A stretch of DNA of 8,831 nucleotides from Ignavibacteria bacterium. Its GTDB lineage: Bacteria > Bacteroidota > Ignavibacteria > Ignavibacteriales > Ignavibacteriaceae. Position numbers and translations under genes: made by a program. Below, piece after piece: positions 1 to 6,265 of this stretch. Location: positions 1 to 8,831 of the forward strand of contig JAUSIA010000509.1 in the NCBI GenBank assembly GCA_030648225.1. The letters are read 5' to 3'. Within the stretch, counting starts at the first letter, position 1, and each line of letters opens with the position of its first letter. The notes under the pieces were generated by a model. The model was given only the letters and a program-made list of their open reading frames with translations, ran no database searches and was not told where the DNA came from.

Positions 1-4
1 TCGC

Positions 5-26
5 GCAAAATGGTTAACCATTTTGC
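5..26. repeat. Perfect 22-bp palindrome
   Basis: The left half GCAAAATGGTT is followed directly by its exact reverse complement AACCATTTTGC, giving an uninterrupted 22-bp two-fold symmetric site centred on GTTAAC. With no spacer it suits a dimeric DNA-binding protein or a cruciform better than an RNA hairpin. It lies about 260 bp upstream of the STAS gene and close to the left edge, so it could equally belong to a gene outside the window. The symmetry is seen directly; the function is unknown. Confidence 0.7.
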
Positions 27-57
27 AGTCATAACGTTCATTGTAGAATTGTTCATA

Positions 58-97
58 GTAACACCAAGTTATAATCAATAATATAACTCCGTGTTAC
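58..97. repeat. Long imperfect hairpin (7 bp + 2x2 internal loop + 7 bp)
   Basis: The outer arms GTAACAC (58-64) and GTGTTAC (91-97) are exact reverse complements, and so are the inner arms AGTTATA (67-73) and TATAACT (82-88). The two stem segments are separated by CA opposite CC, and the apical loop is 8 nt. No T-run follows, so it is not an obvious intrinsic terminator. It could be a structured RNA element, a double operator or the remnant of a mobile-element end; none of these can be decided from sequence alone. Confidence 0.6.
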
Positions 98-111
98 CGA
101 AATACTGAAGA

Positions 112-140
112 GTTACACGTCAGGCAGGCTCAGGTGTAAC
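112..140. repeat. Inverted repeat GTTACAC/GTGTAAC
   Basis: GTTACAC (112-118) and GTGTAAC (134-140) are exact reverse complements flanking a 15-nt loop that contains the direct repeat CAGG (121-124 and 131-134). The arms reuse the same GTTAC/GTAAC words as the hairpin at 58-97, so the two elements may be related. The repeat is clear, but no function is assigned. Confidence 0.5.
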
Positions 141-163
141 GGTTTACGCTTAGCTCGTTAACC

Positions 164-184
164 TATTATAAAAATTTTATAATA
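164..184. repeat. AT-only inverted repeat upstream of the STAS gene
   Basis: TATTATAAAA (164-173) and TTTTATAATA (175-184) are exact inverted copies around one central A. The element contains only A and T, in an AT-rich stretch, so chance symmetry is quite possible. It contains TATAAT-like words on both strands and might lie in the promoter area of the STAS gene that starts at 287. I see no convincing -35 box, and the remaining bases up to 286 hold nothing else I can support. Confidence 0.3.
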
Positions 185-286
185 TTTCTTTTATTCGGGA
201 AATTTTTTAGAAAAAGAAGAGTCTTAATGGAGAAAATTATTGTTATATTTCATCAAACAAAGTAAATAATTTTATGGTTATCCAAT

Positions 287-660
287 ATGTTAGATGATTT
301 TATTCTGGAAATAGTTGATGGAATAGCAATTGAAAAATTAAATATGACGAGAGTAACAATAAAAGAAACTAAGGAATTTAAAGAGACTCTTAATTCTTTA
401 ATTATTAATGGTCATAACAAAATTATTATTGATTTTAGTGAATGTGATTATGTGGATTCTTCTATAATTGGCGTAAGGTAACCTTTGTAAAAGAATTAAG
501 AAGCTCAGGCGGAGACATAAAGTTAATTATGCCGCAAAAAGGAAATATCCTGAATATATTTGCCCAAACGGGATTAAAGAAAGTTTTTAGTCAGTTTTTG
601 AAAAGAGAGCTGGCCTTGGCCAGTTTTAAAGCAGAATATAAAAGAGCTTTATTTCAATAA
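287..660 (+). pseudogene. STAS-domain anti-sigma factor antagonist-like protein, split by a -1 frameshift
   Basis: The first frame runs from ATG 287 to a TAA at 479-481 and encodes 64 residues ending in DYVDSSIIGVR. The rest of a STAS domain continues in the next frame from about 475 to the TAA at 658-660 (VTFVKELRSSGG..., then GNILNIFAQTGLKKVF..., ending FKAEYKRALFQ). Restoring one A in GTAAGG gives IIGVKVTFVKEL and a continuous protein of about 124 residues, a normal length for a single-domain STAS protein. STAS proteins of the SpoIIAA/RsbV type bind anti-sigma kinases and are switched by phosphorylation of a serine in a DSS[GA]-like motif; here the motif is D57-S58-S59 with I60 in place of the usual small residue. 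No RsbW-type kinase or sigma factor is adjacent. No Shine-Dalgarno is visible; the start was chosen as the only in-frame ATG before the domain. The tail overlaps the convergent propeller gene by 12 bp. The cause may be a real mutation or a one-base assembly error; no slippery heptamer supports programmed frameshifting. Confidence 0.8.
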
Positions 661-3600
661 TATCATTTTACGAACTATCACTGTTTCTGCATTTTCAAGT
701 TTATAATAATATATTCCACTTGAAAGATGCGAAGCATTAAATTCGATTTCATAGGTTTTCTTTTCTTCAGCAACATTATCAAATAATCTGGAAACTTCAT
801 TTCCCAAAACATCATAAATAATTAATTTTACTTGGTCAGTTTTCGAAACTACAAATCTGATTTTTGTAAGGGGGTTAAAAGGATTAGGATAGTTCTGTTC
901 GAGAATGAATTCTTCGGGTATATCATTAATGTCAACTTCTATGATATTACTGTATTGGAATTGCCCATCATTATCAATTTGCTTCAATCTGTAATAGTAT
1001 TTACCGTTAAAAATGTTTTTATCGTTATACTGATATTTTTTATTAGAATTGCTGTTACCACTACCTTTAACAAAACCAATTTTCTCCCATTCATTACCAA
1101 CTGTTCCACCTGAGGCGGCCCCACTGCCAACTGACCTTTCTATCTCAAAACCATAATTGTTTAATTCTGTAGCTGTTTCCCAGTTTAGTTGTACTGAACC
1201 GTTTGTATAATTACCATGAAAAGAAATTAACTCAACAGGCATTGGAGTAGTTATTTGAGTTGTAAATACACCTTTACCATGAGTTGCTGCTGCAAGAGTG
1301 CCATCATTATTTCTCCAATCAACCATAACCGATACAACATTTCCAATTTCCGTAACTGCTTCCTGTGTCCAGACTGTTGATAAACCATTAAGTTCAGTTG
1401 TAAAATAAATTCCAACACTTGTTGCAATAAAATAATGCGGAACTCCACTCACATAAAAAATCGTTGCCCATCTTACAGATGGTCCGGATGTTCCGGCAAG
1501 ATTGCCTTCAATATCTGTCCAGCTTGACCCGCCGTTTGTTGTGTACCACAAACTCTGTAGATTATAGTTACTGAAAACAACAAGAGCATTATTAGAATTT
1601 GTTGGATCAACAGCAATACTGCTTACATAACCTGCAGGCAGCCCTGTAGTAATTGTAGTAGTGGTTGGACTTGAGCCTGAATTTGCATTATCAACTCTTT
1701 TAACAACCCCAAGCTTTGTTCCGAAGTAGAGAACATTCGGATTATTTGTTTGAGATAATCCCAATGCACTGACCTGATCAGAAGTTATCGAAGTTGAACT
1801 CAGTTGAGTCCAGCCGGATGCCGAAGTAGCTGTCTGAGGATTACATCTCCAGATTTTTGTAGTTGTAGCACTGCTTCCTGCAGCATAATACATAATTGAT
1901 GAATTATTCGGATCCAGGATTAAAGGATTTACAAATAAGTGATTAGCTGAACCTGTAGGAGTAAAATCAGCAAGAAAAGATCCCGAGCGGGTTCTCCTTC
2001 TTAATCCTCCAAGCTGGTAAGCTGTATATAAAAGATCATCTGCTAAAGGGGCAACTTCTACAATAGTTCCATCACCTGTTTCCCTTTGTACCCAGCCGCT
2101 TAAACCGGGATTAGTATTATAATAAGTGCCGTTATCCTGGCAGCCTCCCATCATAACATTACTGCCTGATTCGGGTGCTAAAGATATTGAATAAAATTGC
2201 GTTACATTATAACCATTGTTAAGTGGTGTCCAGCTTACTGTTGAAGCATTAATATCATTTGTTCTTTGAATTCCACCGTCATTCCCTGAATAATAAATTG
2301 TATTACTTCCCGGTAAAAAAGCTCCTGCATGCAAATCCGGATGATGATTTGTATAAACCGAGTAAGTTGATGGTCCGGCATAACCTCCGATTCTTTTATA
2401 GTTTGAAGTAGTTGAAAAACCATCTGTAGAGCGGTACAAATTAGTGCTGCCTGCAATTAAAAAATCAGGATCTGTCGGACTAACCTGTATTGTCATATCA
2501 TATCCACCCTGGGTATCAAAAGGATCGTTTCCTGACGAACCACCTACTTCATCAGGAAGGTTTCCCCCTCTGTTTTCCCAACTGCCTCCTGCACCCGATC
2601 CATTACCGGAGAGGTATGTATATTTCCATAATTGATGTCCGTTCATATTTGGAGTAGTATTAACCCCTTCTACCAGAAAATAAACTATGTTTTGATTTGA
2701 AGGTGCAATTTCAATTACAATTCTGTAATAAACTGTAGGGAAGCTCGCTGGAGTTATATTTGTCCATGTTATTCCGTCTGTAGATCTTCTTATTCCACTA
2801 AAACCGGATAATCCATCACTACTGATTCCAGAATAAACCACCCCAGTTGTAGAAACTGCGACATCAGCGAAATCACCATTTAAATAATCTCCTTGCGAAT
2901 TCTGCCAAGTATTCCCACCATCAGTTGATGTTTTTATACCACCAAAAACAGCAGCATAAACTTCATCCTGAGAAGTGTTGGAAGGATCAACTGCAACATT
3001 CCATACGTAATCAAAATCTCCATCCCAGTATTGTGGAGTTCCTGTAGAAGTTGAAGATAATAAGTTCCAGCTTACCCCATTATCTGTAGATTTATAAATG
3101 CCATCTCCTCTGAATGGAGCATTCCCTCCGCCAGCACTGTTACCGGCTAATTCTCCTGTGCCTGCATACCAAATATCCTCTTTCCCGCTCCGCGTGTCCT
3201 GTGTAAGACATGAAACATTATGAAGTTGAGATGGAGATAATGTTCTTGTCCATGAGGTTCCATTATTTGTTGAGCGGTAAAGCCCGCCCGATACTCCGCC
3301 TGCTACAATTGTTACATTTGGAGGTGTGGTTGTTCTGATATCAATTCCGAGAGCACGTGTTCTTCCACCGACATTATTTGGTCCCCGTTCAGTCCAGGTT
3401 AAGGAATTTAAATTATCTATCGTTCCATTTTTATTTAATTTTTTAATTCTTTTCGGTAAGCTTGCTGCAAATTCCTGTTCAAGTATGTGTATTCTATCGG
3501 GGATTTTATTTGTTACAGGATCTCTCAGCATCAGGAATTCCTGGTATGCTCTTGCATGAGGATCATCTTTAATACCTTCGGAAAGCGGTATTTCTGAATT

Positions 3601-3699
3601 AGGATCATCTTTTATTTTAAGATTAAACTGATCGAGGGTATAAAATAATGCTGATACTAAGAAAGCAGCTATAATAAAAATATTTTTAGATTTATACAT
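649..3699 (-). CDS. Secreted Asp-box (BNR/VPS10-like) beta-propeller protein with T9SS type A sorting domain
   Basis: This 1016-residue protein starts with a basic, hydrophobic segment (residues 1-20, MYKSKNIFIIAAFLVSALFY) that fits a Sec signal peptide or anchor, though no clear AXA cleavage site is visible. A propeller region of about 700 residues opens with WTERGPNNVGGRTRALGID (102-120) and carries Asp-box motifs STNNGTSW (143-150), STDNGVSW (204-211), STDGGNTW (258-265), STDGITW (306-312) and TTNGGSSW (720-727). It also has the lineage-typical HPDLHAG (453-459), GNDGG (472-476) and GGCQDNGT (518-525). Residues 819-929 form a fibronectin-like domain (PVELISFHG...LNWETATELNNYGFEIERS). Residues 930-1016 are a T9SS type A sorting domain (NYPNPFNP, then YDVLGNEV, then SGIYYYKL, ending RKMILLK). 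Such proteins are exported by Sec, cross the outer membrane by T9SS and have their C-terminal domain removed. Asp-box propellers occur in sialidases, sortilin-like receptors and carbohydrate-active proteins, but no catalytic residues are recognisable, so the ligand is unknown. It appears to be a monocistronic gene. Confidence 0.93.
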   Translation of the reverse strand: MYKSKNIFIIAAFLVSALFYTLDQFNLKIKDDPNSEIPLSEGIKDDPHARAYQEFLMLRDPVTNKIPDRIHILEQEFAASLPKRIKKLNKNGTIDNLNSLTWTERGPNNVGGRTRALGIDIRTTTPPNVTIVAGGVSGGLYRSTNNGTSWTRTLSPSQLHNVSCLTQDTRSGKEDIWYAGTGELAGNSAGGGNAPFRGDGIYKSTDNGVSWNLLSSTSTGTPQYWDGDFDYVWNVAVDPSNTSQDEVYAAVFGGIKTSTDGGNTWQNSQGDYLNGDFADVAVSTTGVVYSGISSDGLSGFSGIRRSTDGITWTNITPASFPTVYYRIVIEIAPSNQNIVYFLVEGVNTTPNMNGHQLWKYTYLSGNGSGAGGSWENRGGNLPDEVGGSSGNDPFDTQGGYDMTIQVSPTDPDFLIAGSTNLYRSTDGFSTTSNYKRIGGYAGPSTYSVYTNHHPDLHAGAFLPGSNTIYYSGNDGGIQRTNDINASTVSWTPLNNGYNVTQFYSISLAPESGSNVMMGGCQDNGTYYNTNPGLSGWVQRETGDGTIVEVAPLADDLLYTAYQLGGLRRRTRSGSFLADFTPTGSANHLFVNPLILDPNNSSIMYYAAGSSATTTKIWRCNPQTATSASGWTQLSSTSITSDQVSALGLSQTNNPNVLYFGTKLGVVKRVDNANSGSSPTTTTITTGLPAGYVSSIAVDPTNSNNALVVFSNYNLQSLWYTTNGGSSWTDIEGNLAGTSGPSVRWATIFYVSGVPHYFIATSVGIYFTTELNGLSTVWTQEAVTEIGNVVSVMVDWRNNDGTLAAATHGKGVFTTQITTPMPVELISFHGNYTNGSVQLNWETATELNNYGFEIERSVGSGAASGGTVGNEWEKIGFVKGSGNSNSNKKYQYNDKNIFNGKYYYRLKQIDNDGQFQYSNIIEVDINDIPEEFILEQNYPNPFNPLTKIRFVVSKTDQVKLIIYDVLGNEVSRLFDNVAEEKKTYEIEFNASHLSSGIYYYKLENAETVIVRKMILLK

Positions 3700-3840
3700 A
3701 TTTCTAATGGAGTTAAAATCACGTCTAAAAAGCCAATTATTATACCATATTAATACAGGTGATTTTTAATAAATGAAGGGAGTAGTCTTAAAGATGCCGT
3801 TAAAAAGGAAGTAAATCTTACAGATTTAAGGGAAAAGAAA
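3700..3840. promoter_or_regulatory. Intergenic region: 5' end of the propeller gene and 3' end of the hydrolase gene
   Basis: This 141-bp gap must hold the promoter of the minus-strand propeller gene (start at 3699) unless that gene is transcribed by read-through from the hydrolase. The propeller gene has no Shine-Dalgarno just before its ATG. I see no strong -35/-10 pair. The hairpin at 3812-3828 is the only notable structure. Confidence 0.3.
3812..3828 (-). terminator. Candidate weak intrinsic terminator after the hydrolase gene
   Basis: On the minus strand TAAATCT-GTA-AGATTTA forms a 7-bp stem with a 3-nt loop, followed by CTTCCTTTTT. It begins 13 nt beyond the stop codon of the minus-strand hydrolase (3841). 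The stem has only one G-C pair, so it would be weak; placement and T-run support the call, composition does not. Confidence 0.3.
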
Positions 3841-4467
3841 TTAAAGCAGATTACGAATAAAATTTATTTCATCTTCATTTATTGTATGCCCCATGTTTTT
3901 ATAAATTCTTTTAGTAACAGATGCCCCTAATCCTTCCATAACTTCAGCAGTTTGTTTAACTCTTTCTTCCGGAACGTGAGGATCTATATTACTGCAGCCT
4001 AAAAATACCGGGCAGTTTTCAAATGAACCGGAATATCTTCTTTTATCTATTTTATCTCCGATTAAACCGCCGCTTAATCCAATAACTCCTTTATAATATT
4101 TTGCATTTCTTGCTGCATACTCAAGTGTGGGACAAGCACCTTGAGAAAATCCAAGTAAAATTATTTCATTATTTGATATACCAGCATCATTTAATTTATT
4201 AATAAGCTTATCTATTACTTTCAAACCAGAAGACAAACCGGGTTCATTAGTTTCAATAGGTGAAAGGAAACTGTATGGATACCAGGTATTTCCATTTGCC
4301 TGTGGTGCAGCATAAATATAATTACTGACAGTAAATTCTTTTATAAGTGTTAAGATACTTTCTGCTGTAGCACCTCTGCCATGAATTAAGATCATTACAG
4401 ATTTTGCTGAATTTATATCAACACCTTCAAAAAGTATTTCCTCATTTTCGTGCGGGTGATCTGACAT
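3841..4467 (-). CDS. Alpha/beta hydrolase, phospholipase/carboxylesterase family (MhqD-like)
   Basis: This 208-residue cytosolic serine hydrolase has the expected size for the small carboxylesterase/phospholipase family. It shows the oxyanion segment HGRGA (29-33), the nucleophile elbow GFSQG (106-110, Ser108), a probable catalytic Asp162 in SNIDPHVP and His194 in NMGHT. There is no signal peptide. Its start lies 4 nt after the stop of the dioxygenase gene and has no Shine-Dalgarno of its own, so the two are probably co-transcribed and translationally coupled. In Bacillus subtilis the same pairing (MhqD with MhqE/MhqO) is linked to resistance to methylhydroquinone and catechols. That precedent supports a role here in processing ring-cleavage or quinone-adduct esters, but the substrate is inferred. 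A general esterase or lysophospholipase role is the main alternative. Confidence 0.88.
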   Translation of the reverse strand: MSDHPHENEEILFEGVDINSAKSVMILIHGRGATAESILTLIKEFTVSNYIYAAPQANGNTWYPYSFLSPIETNEPGLSSGLKVIDKLINKLNDAGISNNEIILLGFSQGACPTLEYAARNAKYYKGVIGLSGGLIGDKIDKRRYSGSFENCPVFLGCSNIDPHVPEERVKQTAEVMEGLGASVTKRIYKNMGHTINEDEINFIRNLL

Positions 4468-4471
4468 TTAT

Positions 4472-5413
4472 TTATTCCGGAATTTTTAGTGCTGGAAGAA
4501 CAGCCTCGATTTCTGAACGTGAAGATTCTAACCAGTGAGGCAGCTTTAATGAAGAGTTTAGTGATCCGGTTGTTTCATCAATTAAAAACCCCGGAGGATC
4601 AGTTGCAATTTCAAATAATACATTTCCCGGTTCATGAAAATAAATTGATTTAAAATAATTCCGATCAATTACCGGAGTAACATTAATATTTTTATTAACG
4701 AGTCTCTCCCGCATTTTTAGCTGAGTGGATTCATTATCAGTTCTGAAAGCAATATGATGAACAGCCCCAATACCCATTATTCCTTTTAGCTGATCTGGTA
4801 ATTGAAGAAGATCTATATAAGTGCCTGGTCCACCATCACCAGAAGTGAATCGGATTCTATTCTCCCCTTCTTTTAATTTTTTAAACTCAAGGAGATCAGT
4901 TAGTAATCCTTCAGTTGGTCCTGTATTTTGATGCCAGACAGATGCACCCCAAAAACCTCTTATTGAATGTTCTTCAGGTACATCAAATGATTTATAACTG
5001 GGTCTGCTTTCTTCTTCATTAGCTACAATTTCCAGCTCAAAGCCATCATAATCTTCAAAGATTAAAACCTCTTCATCAAATCTTTTAAGAGGTCCTGCAA
5101 ATACGATATTATGTTTCGTTAATCGTTCAATCCAATAGTTAAGAGAGGAAGAGGGAGCTGAAAATGAAATTGTGGCAATTTGTCCGGTTCCTCTCTTACC
5201 CCGAAAGCCTTGTTCGCTCCAGGGAAAGAATGTTAGTATAGTTCCCGGGTTTCCTCTTTCATCTCCATAATAGAGATGATAGGTATGAGGGTCATCAAAG
5301 TTAATAGTTTTCTTAATGAACTTGAGTCCGAGTATTTCAACATAAAAATCAACATTTTTCTGCGGACTTCCAGCAATTGCTGTTATATGATGAATGCCAT
5401 TAATATTTTTCAT
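4472..5413 (-). CDS. Ring-cleaving dioxygenase, glyoxalase/VOC family (MhqO/MhqE-like)
   Basis: This 313-residue protein contains two tandem vicinal-oxygen-chelate domains, at about 5-135 and 150-285. The N-terminal signature GIHHITAIAG (6-15), followed by LGLKFIKKTINFDDPHTYHLYYGD (28-51) and TILTFFPW (58-65), is characteristic of the MhqO/PcpA-like branch. Candidate metal ligands in the second domain are His219/His220 in GAVHHIAFRT and Glu268 in LFEIATDPPGF; the first domain has matching His8/His9 and Glu128 in ELEIV. The family uses Fe(II) or Mn(II) to open hydroquinone or catechol rings, and MhqO/MhqE proteins are linked to aromatic-quinone resistance in Bacillus. The gene sits directly before the MhqD-like hydrolase with a 4-nt gap, as expected for an operon. 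The ATG at 5413 is chosen because the family signature begins six codons later. No MarR-type MhqR regulator is present in the window. The exact aromatic substrate is unknown. Confidence 0.9.
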   Translation of the reverse strand: MKNINGIHHITAIAGSPQKNVDFYVEILGLKFIKKTINFDDPHTYHLYYGDERGNPGTILTFFPWSEQGFRGKRGTGQIATISFSAPSSSLNYWIERLTKHNIVFAGPLKRFDEEVLIFEDYDGFELEIVANEEESRPSYKSFDVPEEHSIRGFWGASVWHQNTGPTEGLLTDLLEFKKLKEGENRIRFTSGDGGPGTYIDLLQLPDQLKGIMGIGAVHHIAFRTDNESTQLKMRERLVNKNINVTPVIDRNYFKSIYFHEPGNVLFEIATDPPGFLIDETTGSLNSSLKLPHWLESSRSEIEAVLPALKIPE

Positions 5414-5447
5414 TCAGCTATACTGTCTTTATTTCCGATTTATGAAT

Positions 5448-5477
5448 ATAATATCTTGCTACAAATGTTAATTACAA
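5448..5477 (-). promoter_or_regulatory. Candidate promoter for the dioxygenase-hydrolase pair
   Basis: Reading the minus strand, TTGTAA (5477-5472) is separated by 18 nt from TATTAT (5453-5448), a fair sigma-70-like -35/-10 pair. Transcription would begin near 5441, leaving a leader of about 28 nt before the ATG at 5413. It lies in the 88-bp gap after the isochorismatase-like gene, so the pair could have its own promoter as well as read-through. AT-rich sequence gives such matches by chance. Confidence 0.28.
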
Positions 5478-5501
5478 AAAACGAAAGGAAAAGTTCTTGA
5501 G

Positions 5502-6068
5502 CTATTTAACAATTTTAGAAATAGCTTTGAATTCTTCAGTTCCGCAAACATTAAGCAATTCAAACAAAACAGCTTCTGAGGTTGTGATTTCCGCCCCATT
5601 GTATCGCATCCTTTCAAGAGCTGTTTTATAATCAATCTCTTTTCTTGAAGAGACAGCATCAGCAGCAACATTTATCTGAATATTATTTGCAAGCAGGTCA
5701 AGCACTGTCTGCTGAACACAGACGTGGGATTCAATTCCTGCAACAACTACCTGCGAAACATTATTATCTGAAAGTCTTTTAAACAAATCTTCTGCACCAA
5801 AACAGCTAAAACTCATTTTTTGTATTGGATTAAATCCTTCAAGCTCATTTGTAATTTGGGAAGCAGTAGAACCTAAACCTTTTGGATATTGTTCTGTGTA
5901 AAAAATTGGGAGGCGTAATACTTTAAAACCTTTTATCAGTTTTATTGTGTTGGAAACAACCAGTTCAGGATCCTTCATTACAGCAAGAATTTTTTCCTGT
6001 ATATCTATTATAAGAAGTGCAGTAGATTTTGAAGAAAGTAATTTAGGATTTCTTTTTATTGGACTCAT
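5502..6068 (-). CDS. Isochorismatase-family cysteine hydrolase (YcaC/ISOC1-like)
   Basis: This 188-residue single-domain protein has the usual length of the isochorismatase-like hydrolase family. The catalytic triad is complete: Asp22 in ALLIIDIQE, Lys84 in PIQKMSFSCFG, and Cys117 in VVVAGIESHVCVQQT, including the typical residues before the nucleophilic cysteine. No signal peptide is present, so it should act in the cytoplasm. Family members hydrolyse isochorismate, nicotinamide, carbamates or unknown C-N/C-O bonds. This one looks closest to the YcaC/ISOC1 group of uncertain substrate, and nothing nearby suggests siderophore or NAD metabolism. It lies upstream of the dioxygenase and hydrolase on the same strand with 88 nt between, so a loose operon is possible. 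The ATG at 6068 follows an A-rich stretch without a Shine-Dalgarno; the conserved domain starts about 15 residues in, so this start is reasonable. Confidence 0.9.
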   Translation of the reverse strand: MSPIKRNPKLLSSKSTALLIIDIQEKILAVMKDPELVVSNTIKLIKGFKVLRLPIFYTEQYPKGLGSTASQITNELEGFNPIQKMSFSCFGAEDLFKRLSDNNVSQVVVAGIESHVCVQQTVLDLLANNIQINVAADAVSSRKEIDYKTALERMRYNGAEITTSEAVLFELLNVCGTEEFKAISKIVK

Positions 6069-6092
6069 AAGATTTATTTATTTTTTTTCATT

Positions 6093-6155
6093 CGTAATCG
6101 TAATCTTAATCATACTCGTAATCAATTAAATCGAGTAAGAGTAAGGTTATGATTA
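6093..6155. repeat. Degenerate hexamer-periodic inverted repeat
   Basis: From 6093 the sequence runs in 6-nt units: CGTAAT, CGTAAT, CTTAAT, CATACT, CGTAAT. After a short spacer it continues in 6-nt units of the opposite sense: CGAGTA, AGAGTA, AGGTTA, TGATTA (6132-6155). The reverse complement of 6095-6118 matches 6132-6155 at 20 of 24 positions by direct comparison, with a 13-nt spacer between the arms. It therefore reads as a GATTAC-like microsatellite meeting its own inverted copy. It lies 25-90 bp upstream of the isochorismatase-like gene. In RNA it would form a long imperfect hairpin; no T-run follows it on the minus strand, so it is not a normal terminator for the gene ending at 6266. 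Confidence 0.65.
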
Positions 6156-6190
6156 TACAGTTAGCTTTATTCTACAAAAAAATGGTAACA

Positions 6191-6225
6191 AAAACCTCCG
6201 AGGTTTTCTGAAACCTCCGCGGTTT
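6191..6225. repeat. Tandem pair of near-identical palindromes (AAACCTCCG[A/C]GGTTT), possible terminator
   Basis: Positions 6191-6207 read AAAACCTC-C-GAGGTTTT, a 17-nt palindrome with one central base. Positions 6211-6225 read AAACCTCCGCGGTTT, the same motif with one change, 19 nt further on. On the minus strand the last palindrome gives a 7-bp stem AAAACCT/AGGTTTT with loop CGG, followed by T-rich sequence (TTTTTGTTACC, then seven T). This makes it a candidate intrinsic terminator about 40-75 nt downstream of the C39-like gene that ends at 6266. The duplicated motif looks like a dispersed intergenic palindromic repeat, but other copies cannot be checked within this window. Confidence 0.6.
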
Positions 6226-6265
6226 GGCAGTTCTGGCTTACCAATTATTATTACCAGTATAAATC

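Noticed and set aside
12..163. Possible integron attC site bounded by GGTTAAC (12-18) and GTTAACC (157-163)
   Set aside because: The two ends are complementary and the span is near the upper size limit of attC sites. However, the inner L-type boxes do not pair, the R boxes do not fit RYYYAAC/GTTRRRY, and GGTTAACC is itself a palindrome that gives the match for free. No integrase or cassette array is visible.
227..265. Small 12-codon reading frame MEKIIVIFHQTK before the STAS gene
   Set aside because: It follows a purine-rich stretch, but it is too short to judge, is AT-rich, and no attenuator-like structure follows it.
470..490. Programmed -1 frameshift in the STAS gene
   Set aside because: There is no X-XXY-YYZ slippery sequence at the junction and no obvious downstream stimulatory stem, and STAS genes are not known for it. 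Mutation or sequencing error is simpler.
832..1113. Plus-strand and alternative-frame open frames inside the propeller gene
   Set aside because: They lie wholly antisense to, or in another frame of, a gene with strong domain evidence, and their translations show no recognisable motif.
3763..3900. Protein-like plus-strand stretch SSLKDAVKKEVNLTDLREKK without a start codon
   Set aside because: It reads like a helical protein fragment, but it is preceded by a stop, has no start, and soon runs into the antisense of the hydrolase gene. A gene remnant is possible but cannot be supported.
6070..6090. T-run at 6080-6088 as a terminator of a plus-strand transcript
   Set aside because: No gene on the plus strand ends upstream of it and no stem precedes it on that strand. 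It is the A-rich leader of the minus-strand isochorismatase-like gene.
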